NCBI GenBank assembly: GCA_019694435.1 | Contig: JAIBBZ010000030.1 | Location: 1 to 64,000, forward strand | Direction: 5' to 3' | Length of the DNA: 64,000 bases | Source: Pirellulales bacterium | GTDB taxonomy: Bacteria > Planctomycetota > Planctomycetia > Pirellulales > JAEUIK01 | Shown here: positions 35,901 to 46,449 of the stretch, piece by piece | Layout: each line of letters opens with the position of its first letter | How positions within the stretch are numbered: position 1 is the stretch's first letter | Made by a program: the position numbers and the translations under genes | The notes under the pieces: generated by a model | The model's database searches: none | Seen by the model: only the letters and a program-made list of their open reading frames with translations | Told to the model about the DNA's origin: nothing

Positions 35901-36841
35901 GGCCAAGCGCGCCGCGGCCAAGGCCCATCGTGTTCGAAGGCGCCCGGCCGGCCAGCCTCGAAGACAACGACGAGGTTCGTGAGCTGCTGGACGGCGCCGC
36001 CGCGCGCGAAGCGCGGGCACCGCGGCTCTTGCTCGGCGAGCCGTTGGCGATCGAAGCGGCTACGAGCGTCACCGTCCGGCGGCGCAGCGGCGGCAACTTG
36101 TTGTGGCTCGGACAAAACGACGAGGCGGTGGCCGGCATGCTCGGCGCGGCGGCGGCCAGCCTGCTCGCGCAGTTGACTGCCAAAGACGACACGGCGGAAG
36201 TCGACCCGACGCTGGTTCTGCTCGACGGCAGCGCGGACGAGGCGTCGATCGGCGCCACCGCGCGGCGCTTGGCGGCCAGCCTGCCGCGGCGCATTCGCCA
36301 CGTCGAGGCCGCCGGGGCCAAGAACATCTTGCAAGAATTTGCCGATGAGCTGGCGCGGCGCCGAGAAGCGGGTGCTGCCGGGCCGACGCGCATCCTGGCC
36401 GTGCTCGACCTAGCGCGGTTGCGTCTGTTGCGGCACACCGAGGAAGAGTTCAGCTTTTCGCGCAGCAGCGAGGCCGCTGGCCCCAAGCCCGATCGGCAGT
36501 TCAGCGAACTCCTCCGCGAGGGTCCGGAGTGGGGCCTGCACGTGTGGGTATGGTGCGACACGCTTGCCGGATTCAATCGCACCCTACAAAGACAGGCGCT
36601 CAAGGAATTCGAGGTGCGGATCCTGCTGCAGATGAGCGGCGCCGATTCGAGCCTGCTGATCGACACGCCGGCGGCGGCGCAACTGGGGCGCTACCGGGCC
36701 TTGGCCTTTTTTGAAGACGAGGGACGGCTGGAAAAGTTCCGCCCCTTCGGCCCGCCGAGCGAAGATTGGTTGCAGGCTCTTGCCCGCCGCCTGCTGGCCC
36801 GCCCGGCCGCGGCATCGGTCCCGGCCGAACAGCTCGGCTGA
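32915..36841 (+). CDS. Membrane-anchored FtsK/SpoIIIE ATPase, EccC/EssC-like
   Basis: 1308 residues from GTG 32915 (GTGA overlap). Residues about 1-205 are coiled coil. Two membrane helices lie at about 215-235 and 243-263 (GMVFLAALVITPLAGLVSAW; AIGASVASIVAGLGMYFWL). A second coiled coil spans about 270-430, and a middle domain about 435-720. The active FtsK/SpoIIIE domain has Walker A AGKTGSGKSTLLHAL (Lys769) and Walker B ILLIVDEFQEF (Asp869, Glu870), with IHVHLGSQTLGG as sensor. Two C-terminal domains (about 1030-1300) keep the fold but lack Walker A (LLWLGQNDEAVAG), as in degenerate ATPase domains of EccC/EssC that bind substrates. It probably drives export of the neighbouring WXG-like proteins across the inner membrane. 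No FHA domain is seen. Confidence 0.88.
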   Translation: MSSGEPRANLVERERAVLRALTELASACGTLESSADAGWRRAEREITERRDEMLAAAENRYRSALGLAESVLATTQRTLAANFERQHEAIERECHDAIDKLTSKIKRDTNKARRAVEETKWMAQATYDAMKKRLGSEFEASRQRLAERRNLALQLEAAAQATVAPLMAEPLAAGETDVPANEATVDRLNEALSAAQAHLHTLQSLRLPRAVQSLGWFGMVFLAALVITPLAGLVSAWQPQPWAIGASVASIVAGLGMYFWLRAVARQQYRAAGEPLVAEVRAAEACCRRLLAAAEAQHDRRKTESREQRDAETTRAKSEAEPILERCRRREEQELPQLTVTAGQRLDELQVRHDADRREAQKTHQETLAAAESRRQSDAAAARSGYTTELDAARLAHRAARDQALRQWQQALTEARNELAAISEAADRACPDWSAIAAPSWRPPECSPPALRFGNLSIVGEAAPPDQGPGDDRGTLASFTLPALVDFPGGSSVYVRASGQGRQRAIELLRLFTLRLLTALPPGKVRLTFVDPVGLGQNFATFMHLADHDEALVASRIWTEPQHIDQRLADLTEHMETIIQKYLREEFASIEEYNLRAGEIAEPFRVLVVANFPAGFTEASARRLLNIAQTGPRCGVLTLVSVDAKLPNLPGIDLAELRRQATVFTIAGDEVTWHDADFKDLRLAIDDLPPSDLCRDILQRVGAAALGMRRVEVPFEAVAPPESDYWASDSRRGIEVPLGRAGATRLQLLRLGQGTSQHVLIAGKTGSGKSTLLHALITNAALRYSPDELELYLIDFKKGVEFKTYVTHRLPHARVVAIESEREFGLSVMQRLDAEMQVRGELFRQHGVQDLGGYRDAGHTLPRILLIVDEFQEFFTEEDKISQEASLLLDRLVRQGRAFGIHVHLGSQTLGGAYSLARSTLGQMAVRIALQCSENDAHLILGEDNTAARLLARPGEAIYNDAGGLLEGNHLFQIVWLADERREAYLTAIQRLLAERPSAPRPRPIVFEGARPASLEDNDEVRELLDGAAAREARAPRLLLGEPLAIEAATSVTVRRRSGGNLLWLGQNDEAVAGMLGAAAASLLAQLTAKDDTAEVDPTLVLLDGSADEASIGATARRLAASLPRRIRHVEAAGAKNILQEFADELARRREAGAAGPTRILAVLDLARLRLLRHTEEEFSFSRSSEAAGPKPDRQFSELLREGPEWGLHVWVWCDTLAGFNRTLQRQALKEFEVRILLQMSGADSSLLIDTPAAAQLGRYRALAFFEDEGRLEKFRPFGPPSEDWLQALARRLLARPAAASVPAEQLG

Positions 36842-36992
36842 ATTTCCGGCATTTTCTCGGCCTGCTGGCCGCAATTGCCCGATCGCGGAACTCGCGGCGG
36901 CCGGGGGGCGTCTGTTGTTTCGGAAGGCAAGGTTTCGTGTGACCGGCCGTTCCGACCCCCACCCTAGTCCACCCGCCGCCGAGGTGCCCGCC

Positions 36993-38906
36993 ATGTCTGC
37001 CCTGCGCTGCGTTCCCATTCGATTGATCTTGTTGTCACTTCTCACCCTGACGGTGATCTGTCCGCTGCGTGCGGCCGTGGCCCGGGACCTGACGCGGCAC
37101 GAACAGCTCTGCCGGCAGGTGCTCGATCAGTTACTGACCGTGGTCGAACGGCCCAGCGGCTGGGACGAGTGGCCGCCGCGCCTGGTGGTGATCGATTCCG
37201 ACGATTGCAACGCCAACGCCGGCCCCGTGTACATCGACGGCAAGCGCGTGCCACAAATCCGAGTGTATGCCGGCGAGATCGAGCTGATCGCCGAATTCGA
37301 CCCCGATGCGTTGGCCTTCACGATAGCCCACGAGTTGGGTCACCTGGTGCTGGACCATTCGCGCCGCGGCAGCAAGATCGTCGAGCACTTCGACGGCCAC
37401 GAGATTCCGTTGTTGGTCTGCGCCACGGACCGTGAGATGGAATCTGAGGCCGATCTGTTCGGCATGCAGAAGGCACTCGAGGCGCGCTTCGATATCGAGA
37501 AGCTGCGCATGAACATGCGCAACAGCCGGCGCCAGTACCGCCAATACAGCAGCCCTGAGGGCCTGACCAAGGACCACCCCGCCTGGGAAGCGCGCTGCGA
37601 GCTGGTTGAAAGCGACGAGAACCAGCAGTTGCTCTGGCGGTCGATGGCCACTTTCCGCGACGGCGTGTTCTTCCTCGAAACGGAGCAATATGCCCTGGCC
37701 GAGGCCTGTTTCCGCCGCGTCGTCCAGGCGTTTCCCAAATGCCACGAGGGCTACGCCAACCTTGGATACGCCTTGTTGATGCAATACTGCGAACAGTTGG
37801 CGGCCGACGATCTGCGCGACTTCGATATCGGTCATCTCGTCGTCGGCGGCTTCTATCATGCGGCCGAGCAGCTCGAGGCCGAGATCGACCGCGGCAAAGA
37901 CGTCACCGAATTGTGGTTCGAGGCCGTCGGCGCGATGCGCCAAGCGCTCGTGCTCCGCGACGATTTGTTGCTGGTCAAAGCCAACCTGGCCGTGGCCTAT
38001 CTCGTCTCGCCGGAGGGCAAGGACGTGGGTCAGGCCGAGCGATTGTTTAGCGAGGTGCTCAGCACGCTGGCCAGCGGCAAGTTCGAGTCGATCGACCCGT
38101 TGGTGCGCGCCGCGATCCTCGTGAATGCCACGGCCGGCCGCCCGGACGGCGATCCGAGGCTCGTCGAGCAAGCCCTGCTGGCGGTGCAGGCCACCCGGGA
38201 GTTTGCTCCCTCGGAGAGCAGCTATCACACGCTCGAGGCGGCTCTCGAACTGAACCTTGCGCGTGTCCTGGCCGTCACGGGCCAGGCCGACGAGAGACGC
38301 GCCGCGCTGCGGCTGTTCGAGTCGTACTTGAGCACGATTCGTCCCGAGAACGTCTTCTGGAACGTCGCCTATGAGCAATATGTCAAGCTATCCAACTCAC
38401 TCGGCCTGCCGGGCAAGTCCGTGGAAGAGTTGACGCGACGCGAGCGAAATACCTGGCGGCCGGTGTCGACGATCGACCTGGGCGAAGGGCGCCTGGTTTC
38501 CCTGGCCGACTTGACCGCGCACGTCGAACAGGCCCTCGGCGCCGCCGACTCGACCACTTCGCTGCTGCGGGGCACATCGTTGGCGCTACGCGGTTATGCG
38601 AACTACGGCATCGAGCTACTCACGACCAACGAGGTGCTGGCGGTGATTCTGCGCGACGAAGCGGCCCCGGCCATCACGCTGCAGCAGTCGGGCCTGGGCG
38701 GCGGCGAGGCGCAGCTACACGTCGGCATGTCGGCCCAAGAGCTCGAGGCCCTGTTGGGCACCGAGTGGCGCGCCGAACGAACCTTCTTGTTCGACGCCGA
38801 AACGCCCTACCGCTACTACCGCGAAGCCGGCATCGCCGTGCGGATCAAGCAAGGCCGGGTCTGCGAACTGGTGATCGTCCGCACCAACACGCCCGGCCAG
38901 GCATGA
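36993..38906 (+). CDS. Secreted M48-like metallopeptidase with TPR-like repeats
   Basis: 637 residues from ATG 36993. A signal peptide (MSALRCVPIRLILLSLLTL, to about ICPLRAAVA) leads to a peptidase domain with IAHELGHLVLDHS (His113, Glu114, His117). The second-helix acid comes from REMESEADLFGMQ (Glu150-x3-Asp154), the M48 pattern. Helical repeats follow, with EQYALAEACFRRVVQAFPKC and KCHEGYANLGYALLMQY as clear TPR-like units, and a C-terminal beta domain of about 80 residues (MSAQELEALLGTEWRAERTF). It should act in the periplasm, like BepA-type quality-control proteases. It begins 151 bases after the ATPase gene on the same strand; whether it belongs to the export system is unclear. Confidence 0.85.
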   Translation: MSALRCVPIRLILLSLLTLTVICPLRAAVARDLTRHEQLCRQVLDQLLTVVERPSGWDEWPPRLVVIDSDDCNANAGPVYIDGKRVPQIRVYAGEIELIAEFDPDALAFTIAHELGHLVLDHSRRGSKIVEHFDGHEIPLLVCATDREMESEADLFGMQKALEARFDIEKLRMNMRNSRRQYRQYSSPEGLTKDHPAWEARCELVESDENQQLLWRSMATFRDGVFFLETEQYALAEACFRRVVQAFPKCHEGYANLGYALLMQYCEQLAADDLRDFDIGHLVVGGFYHAAEQLEAEIDRGKDVTELWFEAVGAMRQALVLRDDLLLVKANLAVAYLVSPEGKDVGQAERLFSEVLSTLASGKFESIDPLVRAAILVNATAGRPDGDPRLVEQALLAVQATREFAPSESSYHTLEAALELNLARVLAVTGQADERRAALRLFESYLSTIRPENVFWNVAYEQYVKLSNSLGLPGKSVEELTRRERNTWRPVSTIDLGEGRLVSLADLTAHVEQALGAADSTTSLLRGTSLALRGYANYGIELLTTNEVLAVILRDEAAPAITLQQSGLGGGEAQLHVGMSAQELEALLGTEWRAERTFLFDAETPYRYYREAGIAVRIKQGRVCELVIVRTNTPGQA

Positions 38907-38932
38907 ACGGCGTTGCCCGGATCGACCTTCGT

Positions 38933-38964
38933 GTACCGTCCCGGGTAGACGCCCGGGGCGGTAC
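38933..38964 (+). promoter_or_regulatory. Hairpin just upstream of recG
   Basis: GTACCGTCCCGGG (38933-38945) pairs with CCCGGGGCGGTAC (38952-38964) around a 6-base loop, 13 pairs with one G-U. No T-run follows. TACATT (38962-38967), a -10-like motif, overlaps the 3' arm 10 bases before recG. It may end the upstream transcript or shape the recG leader. Confidence 0.4.
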
Positions 38965-38976
38965 ATTGAAGGGACC

Positions 38977-41094
38977 ATGGAACCGGATCCACGCACGACC
39001 CCCGAGCCGCCGCTGGAGCCGCGCTCGGCGGCCGATCTACTCGCCACCCCCGTTCAATTCCTCAAAGGCGTGGGGCCTCGGCGAGCGTTTCTTTTCGAGC
39101 GGCTCGGTCTGCGCACGGCTCTCGACGTGCTGTTCTTTTTCCCTCGCGATTACCAGGATCTGAGCGATTTGCGGCGGCTCGATCAGCTCGAAGAGGACGT
39201 GCTGGTCAGTGTCTTGGGGCACGTCGAAGACATCGATGCAAAGATCACGCGCGGCGGCCGGAGTGTGCTTTCGGTGCTCTTGCGCGACGAGCGTGGCTTG
39301 ATGCGGGCCCTGTGGTTCAACCTGCCTTACCTGCGCGAGCGCTTTCAGGTCGGGCAACAGGTCATGTTCTCGGGCAAGCCTCGGCTGCGCGAAAACCGCT
39401 GGGAGATGGTCCACCCGCGCATCCAGTGGATCGACGACGACGACACACCGCGCGGACGCATCCTGCCCGTCTATCCGCTGACTGAAGGGCTGAACCAAGG
39501 CCAGCTACGGCGGATCGTCGAGGGCGTACTCGCGCAGGGCGTCGAAGTGCTCGACGAGGTCTTTCCGCCCGAATATCTCCAGGCACATTGGCTCGCGCCG
39601 CTGCGCGAGGCGTTGTACGAGGTGCATTTTCCCACTTCGCAGGAGTCGCTGGCCCGGGCGCGCCGGCGGTTCATCTATCAGGAGTTGCTGGTCTTGCAAT
39701 TGGCGCTGGCCGTCAAGCGACGCCAGTTGCACGACACGCGCATCGCCCCGGCCTTGCCGGCCGACGCGCGGATCGACGCGCGGATACGCCGGCGGTTCGA
39801 CTTCGAACTCACGGCCGACCAGCAGCAGGCGATTGCCGACATCGCGCGCGACATGGCCCAAACGGTACCGATGAATCGACTGCTCCAAGGGGACGTCGGC
39901 TCGGGCAAGACGGTCGTGGCCGTATACGCGATGCTCCTGACCGTGGCGCATGGGCACCAGGCGGCGCTCATGGCGCCGACCGAGGTCCTCGCGCGCCAGC
40001 ATTTTCGCAACCTCGAACGCTTGCTGGCCGGCAGCCAGGTGCGCTGCGGGCTGCTCCTGGGGTCGTTGCCTGCGGCACGGCGCGCGGCCGTGCTCGCAGC
40101 AGTCGCTGCGGGCGAAATCCAGCTCCTGGTGGGTACCCAAGCGATCGTGCAAGGCGAGGTGCTGTTTTCGCGGTTGGGCCTCGTGGTGATCGACGAGCAG
40201 CACAAATTCGGCGTCCTGCAGCGGGCCAGTTTGAAACAAGCGGGGCCTGATCCGCATTACCTGGTCATGACGGCCACACCCATCCCGCGGACGATCGCGA
40301 TGACCCTGTTCGGCGATCTCGACGTCTCGACCTTGCGCCAGGCGCCGCCGGGGCGGCAGCCGGTGCACACCTACCTGGCCACGGCCGAGCAGCGCGCGCC
40401 GTGGTGGGAATTCGTCCGCAAGCAACTGCGCACCGGACGCCAGGGCTACGTCGTCGCACCGCTGGTCGACGAGTCGGACGAGCTCGAAGCCAAGAGCGTC
40501 GAAACGCTTTACGAGGAACTGACCGACGGCGAGTTGGCGGCCTTTCGCGTGGGCATGATCCACGGTCGAATGACCGCGCCGGAAAAAGAGGCCGTCATGG
40601 AATCGTTCGCAGCCGGCCGCACGCAAGTGCTCGTGTCGACGACGGTCATCGAAGTCGGCGTCGATGTGCCGAACGCCACGCTGATGACGATCGAAGCCGG
40701 CGAACGGTTTGGCCTGTCGCAACTGCACCAATTGCGCGGCCGCGTCAGCCGCGGTTCTTTTCCCGGTTATTGCTGCGTGTTCGCCGATCCGACGACCGAC
40801 GAAGGCCGCCAGCGGCTCGATGCCTTCGTCAAGACGACCGACGGCTTCGAGTTGGCCGAGCTCGACTTCCGCCTCCGCGGACCCGGCGACCTGCTGGGCA
40901 CGCGCCAACACGGCGTACCGCCGCTACGGATTGCCGATCTCGAGCGCGATACCGAACTGCTGACCGAGGCGCGGCGCGATGCGCTCGATCTGGTGGCGGC
41001 CGATCCCGGTCTCGCGAGGCCCGAACACGAGCGGCTGCGCAAAATGGTGCTGGTTCGCTACGGGCGCGTGCTCGAACTGGGCGACGTCGGCTGA
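38977..41094 (+). CDS. recG: ATP-dependent DNA helicase RecG
   Basis: 705 residues from ATG 38977, with GAAGGG upstream. RecG reverses stalled forks and processes Holliday junctions. An N-terminal helical segment (VQFLKGVGPRRAFLFERLGL) precedes the OB-fold wedge domain (about 60-180). Helicase motifs follow: Walker A GDVGSGKTVVAVYA with Lys311, APTEVLARQHFRNLE, DEQHKFGVLQR (DEQH box), TATPIPRTIAMTLFGD, VVAPLVDESDEL and QLHQLRGRVSRGSFPGYC. The C-terminal TRG-type region (RLRGPGDLLGTRQHGVPPLR) is present. The last 37 bases overlap the 3' end of the convergent thiE fusion gene. Confidence 0.96.
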   Translation: MEPDPRTTPEPPLEPRSAADLLATPVQFLKGVGPRRAFLFERLGLRTALDVLFFFPRDYQDLSDLRRLDQLEEDVLVSVLGHVEDIDAKITRGGRSVLSVLLRDERGLMRALWFNLPYLRERFQVGQQVMFSGKPRLRENRWEMVHPRIQWIDDDDTPRGRILPVYPLTEGLNQGQLRRIVEGVLAQGVEVLDEVFPPEYLQAHWLAPLREALYEVHFPTSQESLARARRRFIYQELLVLQLALAVKRRQLHDTRIAPALPADARIDARIRRRFDFELTADQQQAIADIARDMAQTVPMNRLLQGDVGSGKTVVAVYAMLLTVAHGHQAALMAPTEVLARQHFRNLERLLAGSQVRCGLLLGSLPAARRAAVLAAVAAGEIQLLVGTQAIVQGEVLFSRLGLVVIDEQHKFGVLQRASLKQAGPDPHYLVMTATPIPRTIAMTLFGDLDVSTLRQAPPGRQPVHTYLATAEQRAPWWEFVRKQLRTGRQGYVVAPLVDESDELEAKSVETLYEELTDGELAAFRVGMIHGRMTAPEKEAVMESFAAGRTQVLVSTTVIEVGVDVPNATLMTIEAGERFGLSQLHQLRGRVSRGSFPGYCCVFADPTTDEGRQRLDAFVKTTDGFELAELDFRLRGPGDLLGTRQHGVPPLRIADLERDTELLTEARRDALDLVAADPGLARPEHERLRKMVLVRYGRVLELGDVG

Positions 41095-42656
41095 TCGGCC
41101 GCCGCCGCCAGGCGTGCGGTCAGCGCCGCGGCCGCAGCACGCGGGTCAGCGGCGTTCCAGATCGCCCCGCTCACGGCGACCCGCACAATGCCGGTCTGTA
41201 GCACCTGGTCGAGATTCGCCGCGTCGATGCCGCCAATGGCAAATGCCGGCAAGCCAAGCTCCGCGGCGACCGCCACCAGCAGCTCCAGGCCCGTGAATGC
41301 AGCAAAACTCTTGGTCGTCGACGCAAAGGTTGGCCCCACGCCAATGTAATCGGCGCCGTCGAGCACCGCTGCGCGCGCCTGCTCGATCGAATGCGTGGAA
41401 ACGCCGATCATGCAGCGCGGACCGACGACGTTCCTCGCGTCCTTCACGGACAAGTCCTCTTGTCCGAGGTGCACGCCATCGGCACGAGCCAGTCGCGAGA
41501 TGTCGGCACGGTCGTTGACGATCGCCAAGGTGTCGGCGTCACGGGTCAGCTCGCGCAATATCTGGGCGCGCGCCAGCAGCTCGCGATCGTCTAAGTCCTT
41601 GGCGCGCAACTGGACGCAGCCAACGCCCACCGCGACGAGCAGAGCGACTCGGTCGGCGAACGACTCCGCGGACGCCGCACCGTCGGTCAGCACGTACAAC
41701 CGCGCTGCGGCCAGTCTTTGCCGGGCATCGTGCGTCGTCAGCAGGGCCTTTTCCAGGGTGTAGGCGCGGTAGCGCAGCGACTCACAGGCTGCGGCCGCAG
41801 CCGGCGCGGTCAGCTTCCCATATTCCTCCAAGCTGCGCAGTGCTTCTTCAATGCGCTTGAAATTGCTGACGAGCACCGCGGCGACATCCGAGCGGAGCAA
41901 CTCGCCGGGTGTGCTGACCGTCGTGCCGACATCCTGCCGCGTCTCGCGGTTGGCCAGCAGATCGCGCGGTCCCCACGCCTCGAGCGCCGCCGCGAGATCG
42001 TGCCGCAGTCGTTTGAGCTCGCCGGTGAGAAATCGATCGTCGAGCCCAAACCGGGCATAGTCCTCGACCACGCGCAGCCCTTCGCGGGCACGGTTGGCCG
42101 CCGCGTCGATGATCCGCAAGGCGGTGTTGCCCGACTCCGGCGCCGGGGAATCGAGCATGAGCGGCTGCGACAAGGCCGGTTCGAGTTCGGCGTCGTGATA
42201 GCGGCTGCCAATCCGCCGGGCAAGTTCGTCCGCGGCAAACCCGGCATCGGCCAGCCAAAGGGCCGTTTCGTCCTCGCTGGCTACGATGCCCAGGAGCAAA
42301 TGCTCCGTGGCCCAAGCCTCGTCGGTGGCCTGCTGACCTAACCACAAAATGGCTGCGCGAAAGACCCCGCGAACCGCTGTGGTATCCGGCGTAACACCAA
42401 GGCGCGGGGGCACCTGCACGAGATCGGGCCAGCGTTGCAGGACCGCCGCGCTGTCGATCGCACGTTCGTCAAGCCAAAGCGCTGCCCGGCATTCCGACTC
42501 GGACAAGAGCCCTAGTAACAACTCGGGCGAGCCTATTTCGCCGGCCGAGTGCGAACGTGTCCAACAGGACGCGGCCTGCAGGGCACGCTCGACAGCGGGA
42601 GTGATCGAACGGGGCAACACGACGGCTGATGCTGGGCTGTGGGTCCGCAGTGGCAA
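41058..42656 (-). CDS. thiE: Clp_N-like / ThiD2 / ThiE fusion: thiamine-phosphate synthase
   Basis: 532 residues from TTG 42656 (GTG 42620 is an alternative). Three parts are visible. Residues about 15-165 resemble a Clp N-terminal double repeat (SPELLLGLLSES, then WATEHLLLGIVASEDETAL). Residues about 175-295 match the ThiD2 domain (RIIDAAANRAREGLRVVEDY). Residues about 315-515 are ThiE, which joins the thiazole and pyrimidine phosphates into thiamine phosphate, with VQLRAKDLDDREL, NDRADISRLARADGVHLGQE, STHS and GVGPTFASTTKS. ThiD2-ThiE fusions are known in planctomycetes and Aquificae; the Clp_N-like part is unusual. clpC lies 1 kb away. A TATTAT -10-like motif lies at 42679-42684 on this strand. 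Confidence 0.9.
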   Translation of the reverse strand: MPLRTHSPASAVVLPRSITPAVERALQAASCWTRSHSAGEIGSPELLLGLLSESECRAALWLDERAIDSAAVLQRWPDLVQVPPRLGVTPDTTAVRGVFRAAILWLGQQATDEAWATEHLLLGIVASEDETALWLADAGFAADELARRIGSRYHDAELEPALSQPLMLDSPAPESGNTALRIIDAAANRAREGLRVVEDYARFGLDDRFLTGELKRLRHDLAAALEAWGPRDLLANRETRQDVGTTVSTPGELLRSDVAAVLVSNFKRIEEALRSLEEYGKLTAPAAAAACESLRYRAYTLEKALLTTHDARQRLAAARLYVLTDGAASAESFADRVALLVAVGVGCVQLRAKDLDDRELLARAQILRELTRDADTLAIVNDRADISRLARADGVHLGQEDLSVKDARNVVGPRCMIGVSTHSIEQARAAVLDGADYIGVGPTFASTTKSFAAFTGLELLVAVAAELGLPAFAIGGIDAANLDQVLQTGIVRVAVSGAIWNAADPRAAAAALTARLAAAADQPTSPSSSTRP

Positions 42657-42804
42657 CTTGGAAAGTCAGGCGAGCTGGATAATAGGATACCGCCGAGTGC
42701 TCCGACGTCGCTCTGGGACGCGACCGCGCGACACCACAGTCGATGCGTAGGCGTGCACGTCGCGACTCACTTATTTCTAAGTGTAAGCATGCCAGACGGT
42801 TGCC

Positions 42805-42833
42805 TTGATCCCCCCGGTCGCGAAGAGTAGAAT
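42805..42833 (+). promoter_or_regulatory. Sigma70-type promoter for the TPR membrane protein
   Basis: TTGATC (42805-42810) and TAGAAT (42828-42833) are separated by 17 bases, the ideal spacing, 47 bases before ATG 42881. This is the clearest two-box promoter I found in the window. Confidence 0.55.
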
Positions 42834-42880
42834 TCCGCAGCCGATGGAGCGGTACGAGCTGCGCGTAAAGGACGGAGCCG

Positions 42881-43486
42881 ATGGAAGGTACGCAAGAGCG
42901 GGGTCATACCTGGGTCAGCTACCTCTGGCCCGGGTTGCCGCAATTGTGGTGGGATGGAGAACGCTCGGGCTTGGCTTTGGCCCTGGCGGCGGCCGTTCTG
43001 CTCAATCTGGCACTCGCTACGACGCTGGTCTGGACCGAACTTCTCTCGTCCTCGGCGCGGCTCTTGGTTTGGACGGCCGTTGGTGCCGTTTGGATCGGTT
43101 CCTCCGTTCTTTCCGCGCGATGGTGGCGACAACACCGCGCCGGACGCCCGGAAACGGTTCGGCACTTGTTCCGCCAGTCCTTGGATCAATACTTACAGGG
43201 GCATTGGGTCGAAGCCGAAGGGCTATTGGCCCGGCTGCTGGTCGCGGCGCCCCACGACGGCGATGCGCGGCTGCTGCTGGCCACGCTCTTCCGCCACACC
43301 TACCGATACGATCAGGCCCGCGCACAACTCGAGCGGCTCCGCGGTTGTCCGGGACACGAAAAATGGAGCTGGGAAATCGCCCAAGAGTTCCGACAACTTG
43401 AGGAAGTGGCCGCCCCCGGCGCTCAACCAGGCGTGACGCCAACCGACACGGCCCCCGCCATGAACCAAGCGGAAGCGGAACCGTAA
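42881..43486 (+). CDS. Membrane protein with TPR-like soluble domain
   Basis: 201 residues from ATG 42881, with GGACGGAG upstream. An N-terminal segment YLWPGLPQLWWDGERSGLAL precedes two membrane helices (about 29-50 and 60-80, LALALAAAVLLNLALATTLV and LLVWTAVGAVWIGSSVLSAR). A soluble tail carries about two TPR-like units (FRQSLDQYLQGHWVEAEGLL, LARLLVAAPHDGDARLLLAT) and a Pro-rich end. No enzyme motif is seen. It is probably a membrane scaffold. It lies upstream of clpC with 168 bases between them, but no functional tie is visible. Confidence 0.75.
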   Translation: MEGTQERGHTWVSYLWPGLPQLWWDGERSGLALALAAAVLLNLALATTLVWTELLSSSARLLVWTAVGAVWIGSSVLSARWWRQHRAGRPETVRHLFRQSLDQYLQGHWVEAEGLLARLLVAAPHDGDARLLLATLFRHTYRYDQARAQLERLRGCPGHEKWSWEIAQEFRQLEEVAAPGAQPGVTPTDTAPAMNQAEAEP

Positions 43487-43654
43487 GAAACTGACAACAC
43501 CCCTAGTTCAATCCAATACCACCCCCACACCCCACCAACTCACTCCGTCAGGCACTCGACAGCCCGCCCCACAATCCGAACAATCCGCACTATACCTGAA
43601 GCACCTGCAGACGCTTGAGCGATCGCCGTGCCGCAGGCGAAGAGGGAGACGACG
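43487..43654 (+). promoter_or_regulatory. G-poor leader region before clpC
   Basis: The stretch at about 43500-43548 is nearly free of G and rich in C and A (CACCCCCACACCCCACCAAC). TATACC (about 43594) is a weak -10 candidate. No CIRCE or CtsR-like inverted repeat was recognised, so heat control of clpC is not shown here. Confidence 0.3.
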
Positions 43655-46222
<2,568 letters not shown>

Positions 46223-46260
46223 CCCCGGGCGCCCGCGCTCCTCACCAGCGGACACTCATC

Positions 46261-46289
46261 AGGCCGCCCGGCGAAATGTCGGGCGGCCT
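46261..46289 (+). terminator. Terminator-like hairpin after clpC
   Basis: A perfect 10-bp stem, AGGCCGCCCG and CGGGCGGCCT, with a 9-base loop, lies 39 bases past the clpC stop. The following GTTGCTTGC is only weakly T-rich. It most likely ends the clpC transcript. Confidence 0.65.
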
Positions 46290-46449
46290 GTTGCTTGCGC
46301 CGGCAAGGTTTTCGCGCCTTACCTCAACGGGTCATTCGCCCAAGTCGCAAGAATCGTTACGATCGATTCAAGACCCCGGGATGTCGTGTCGAAACTAGGG
46401 ACCGGCGCGCCCGGAGTGCGCCCGTGCCTGCATGCACTGCTGGTGAACC

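Noticed and set aside
43500..43548. C-rich, G-poor tract before clpC as a repeat or CRISPR remnant
   Set aside because: No repeated unit or spacer pattern; simple compositional bias.
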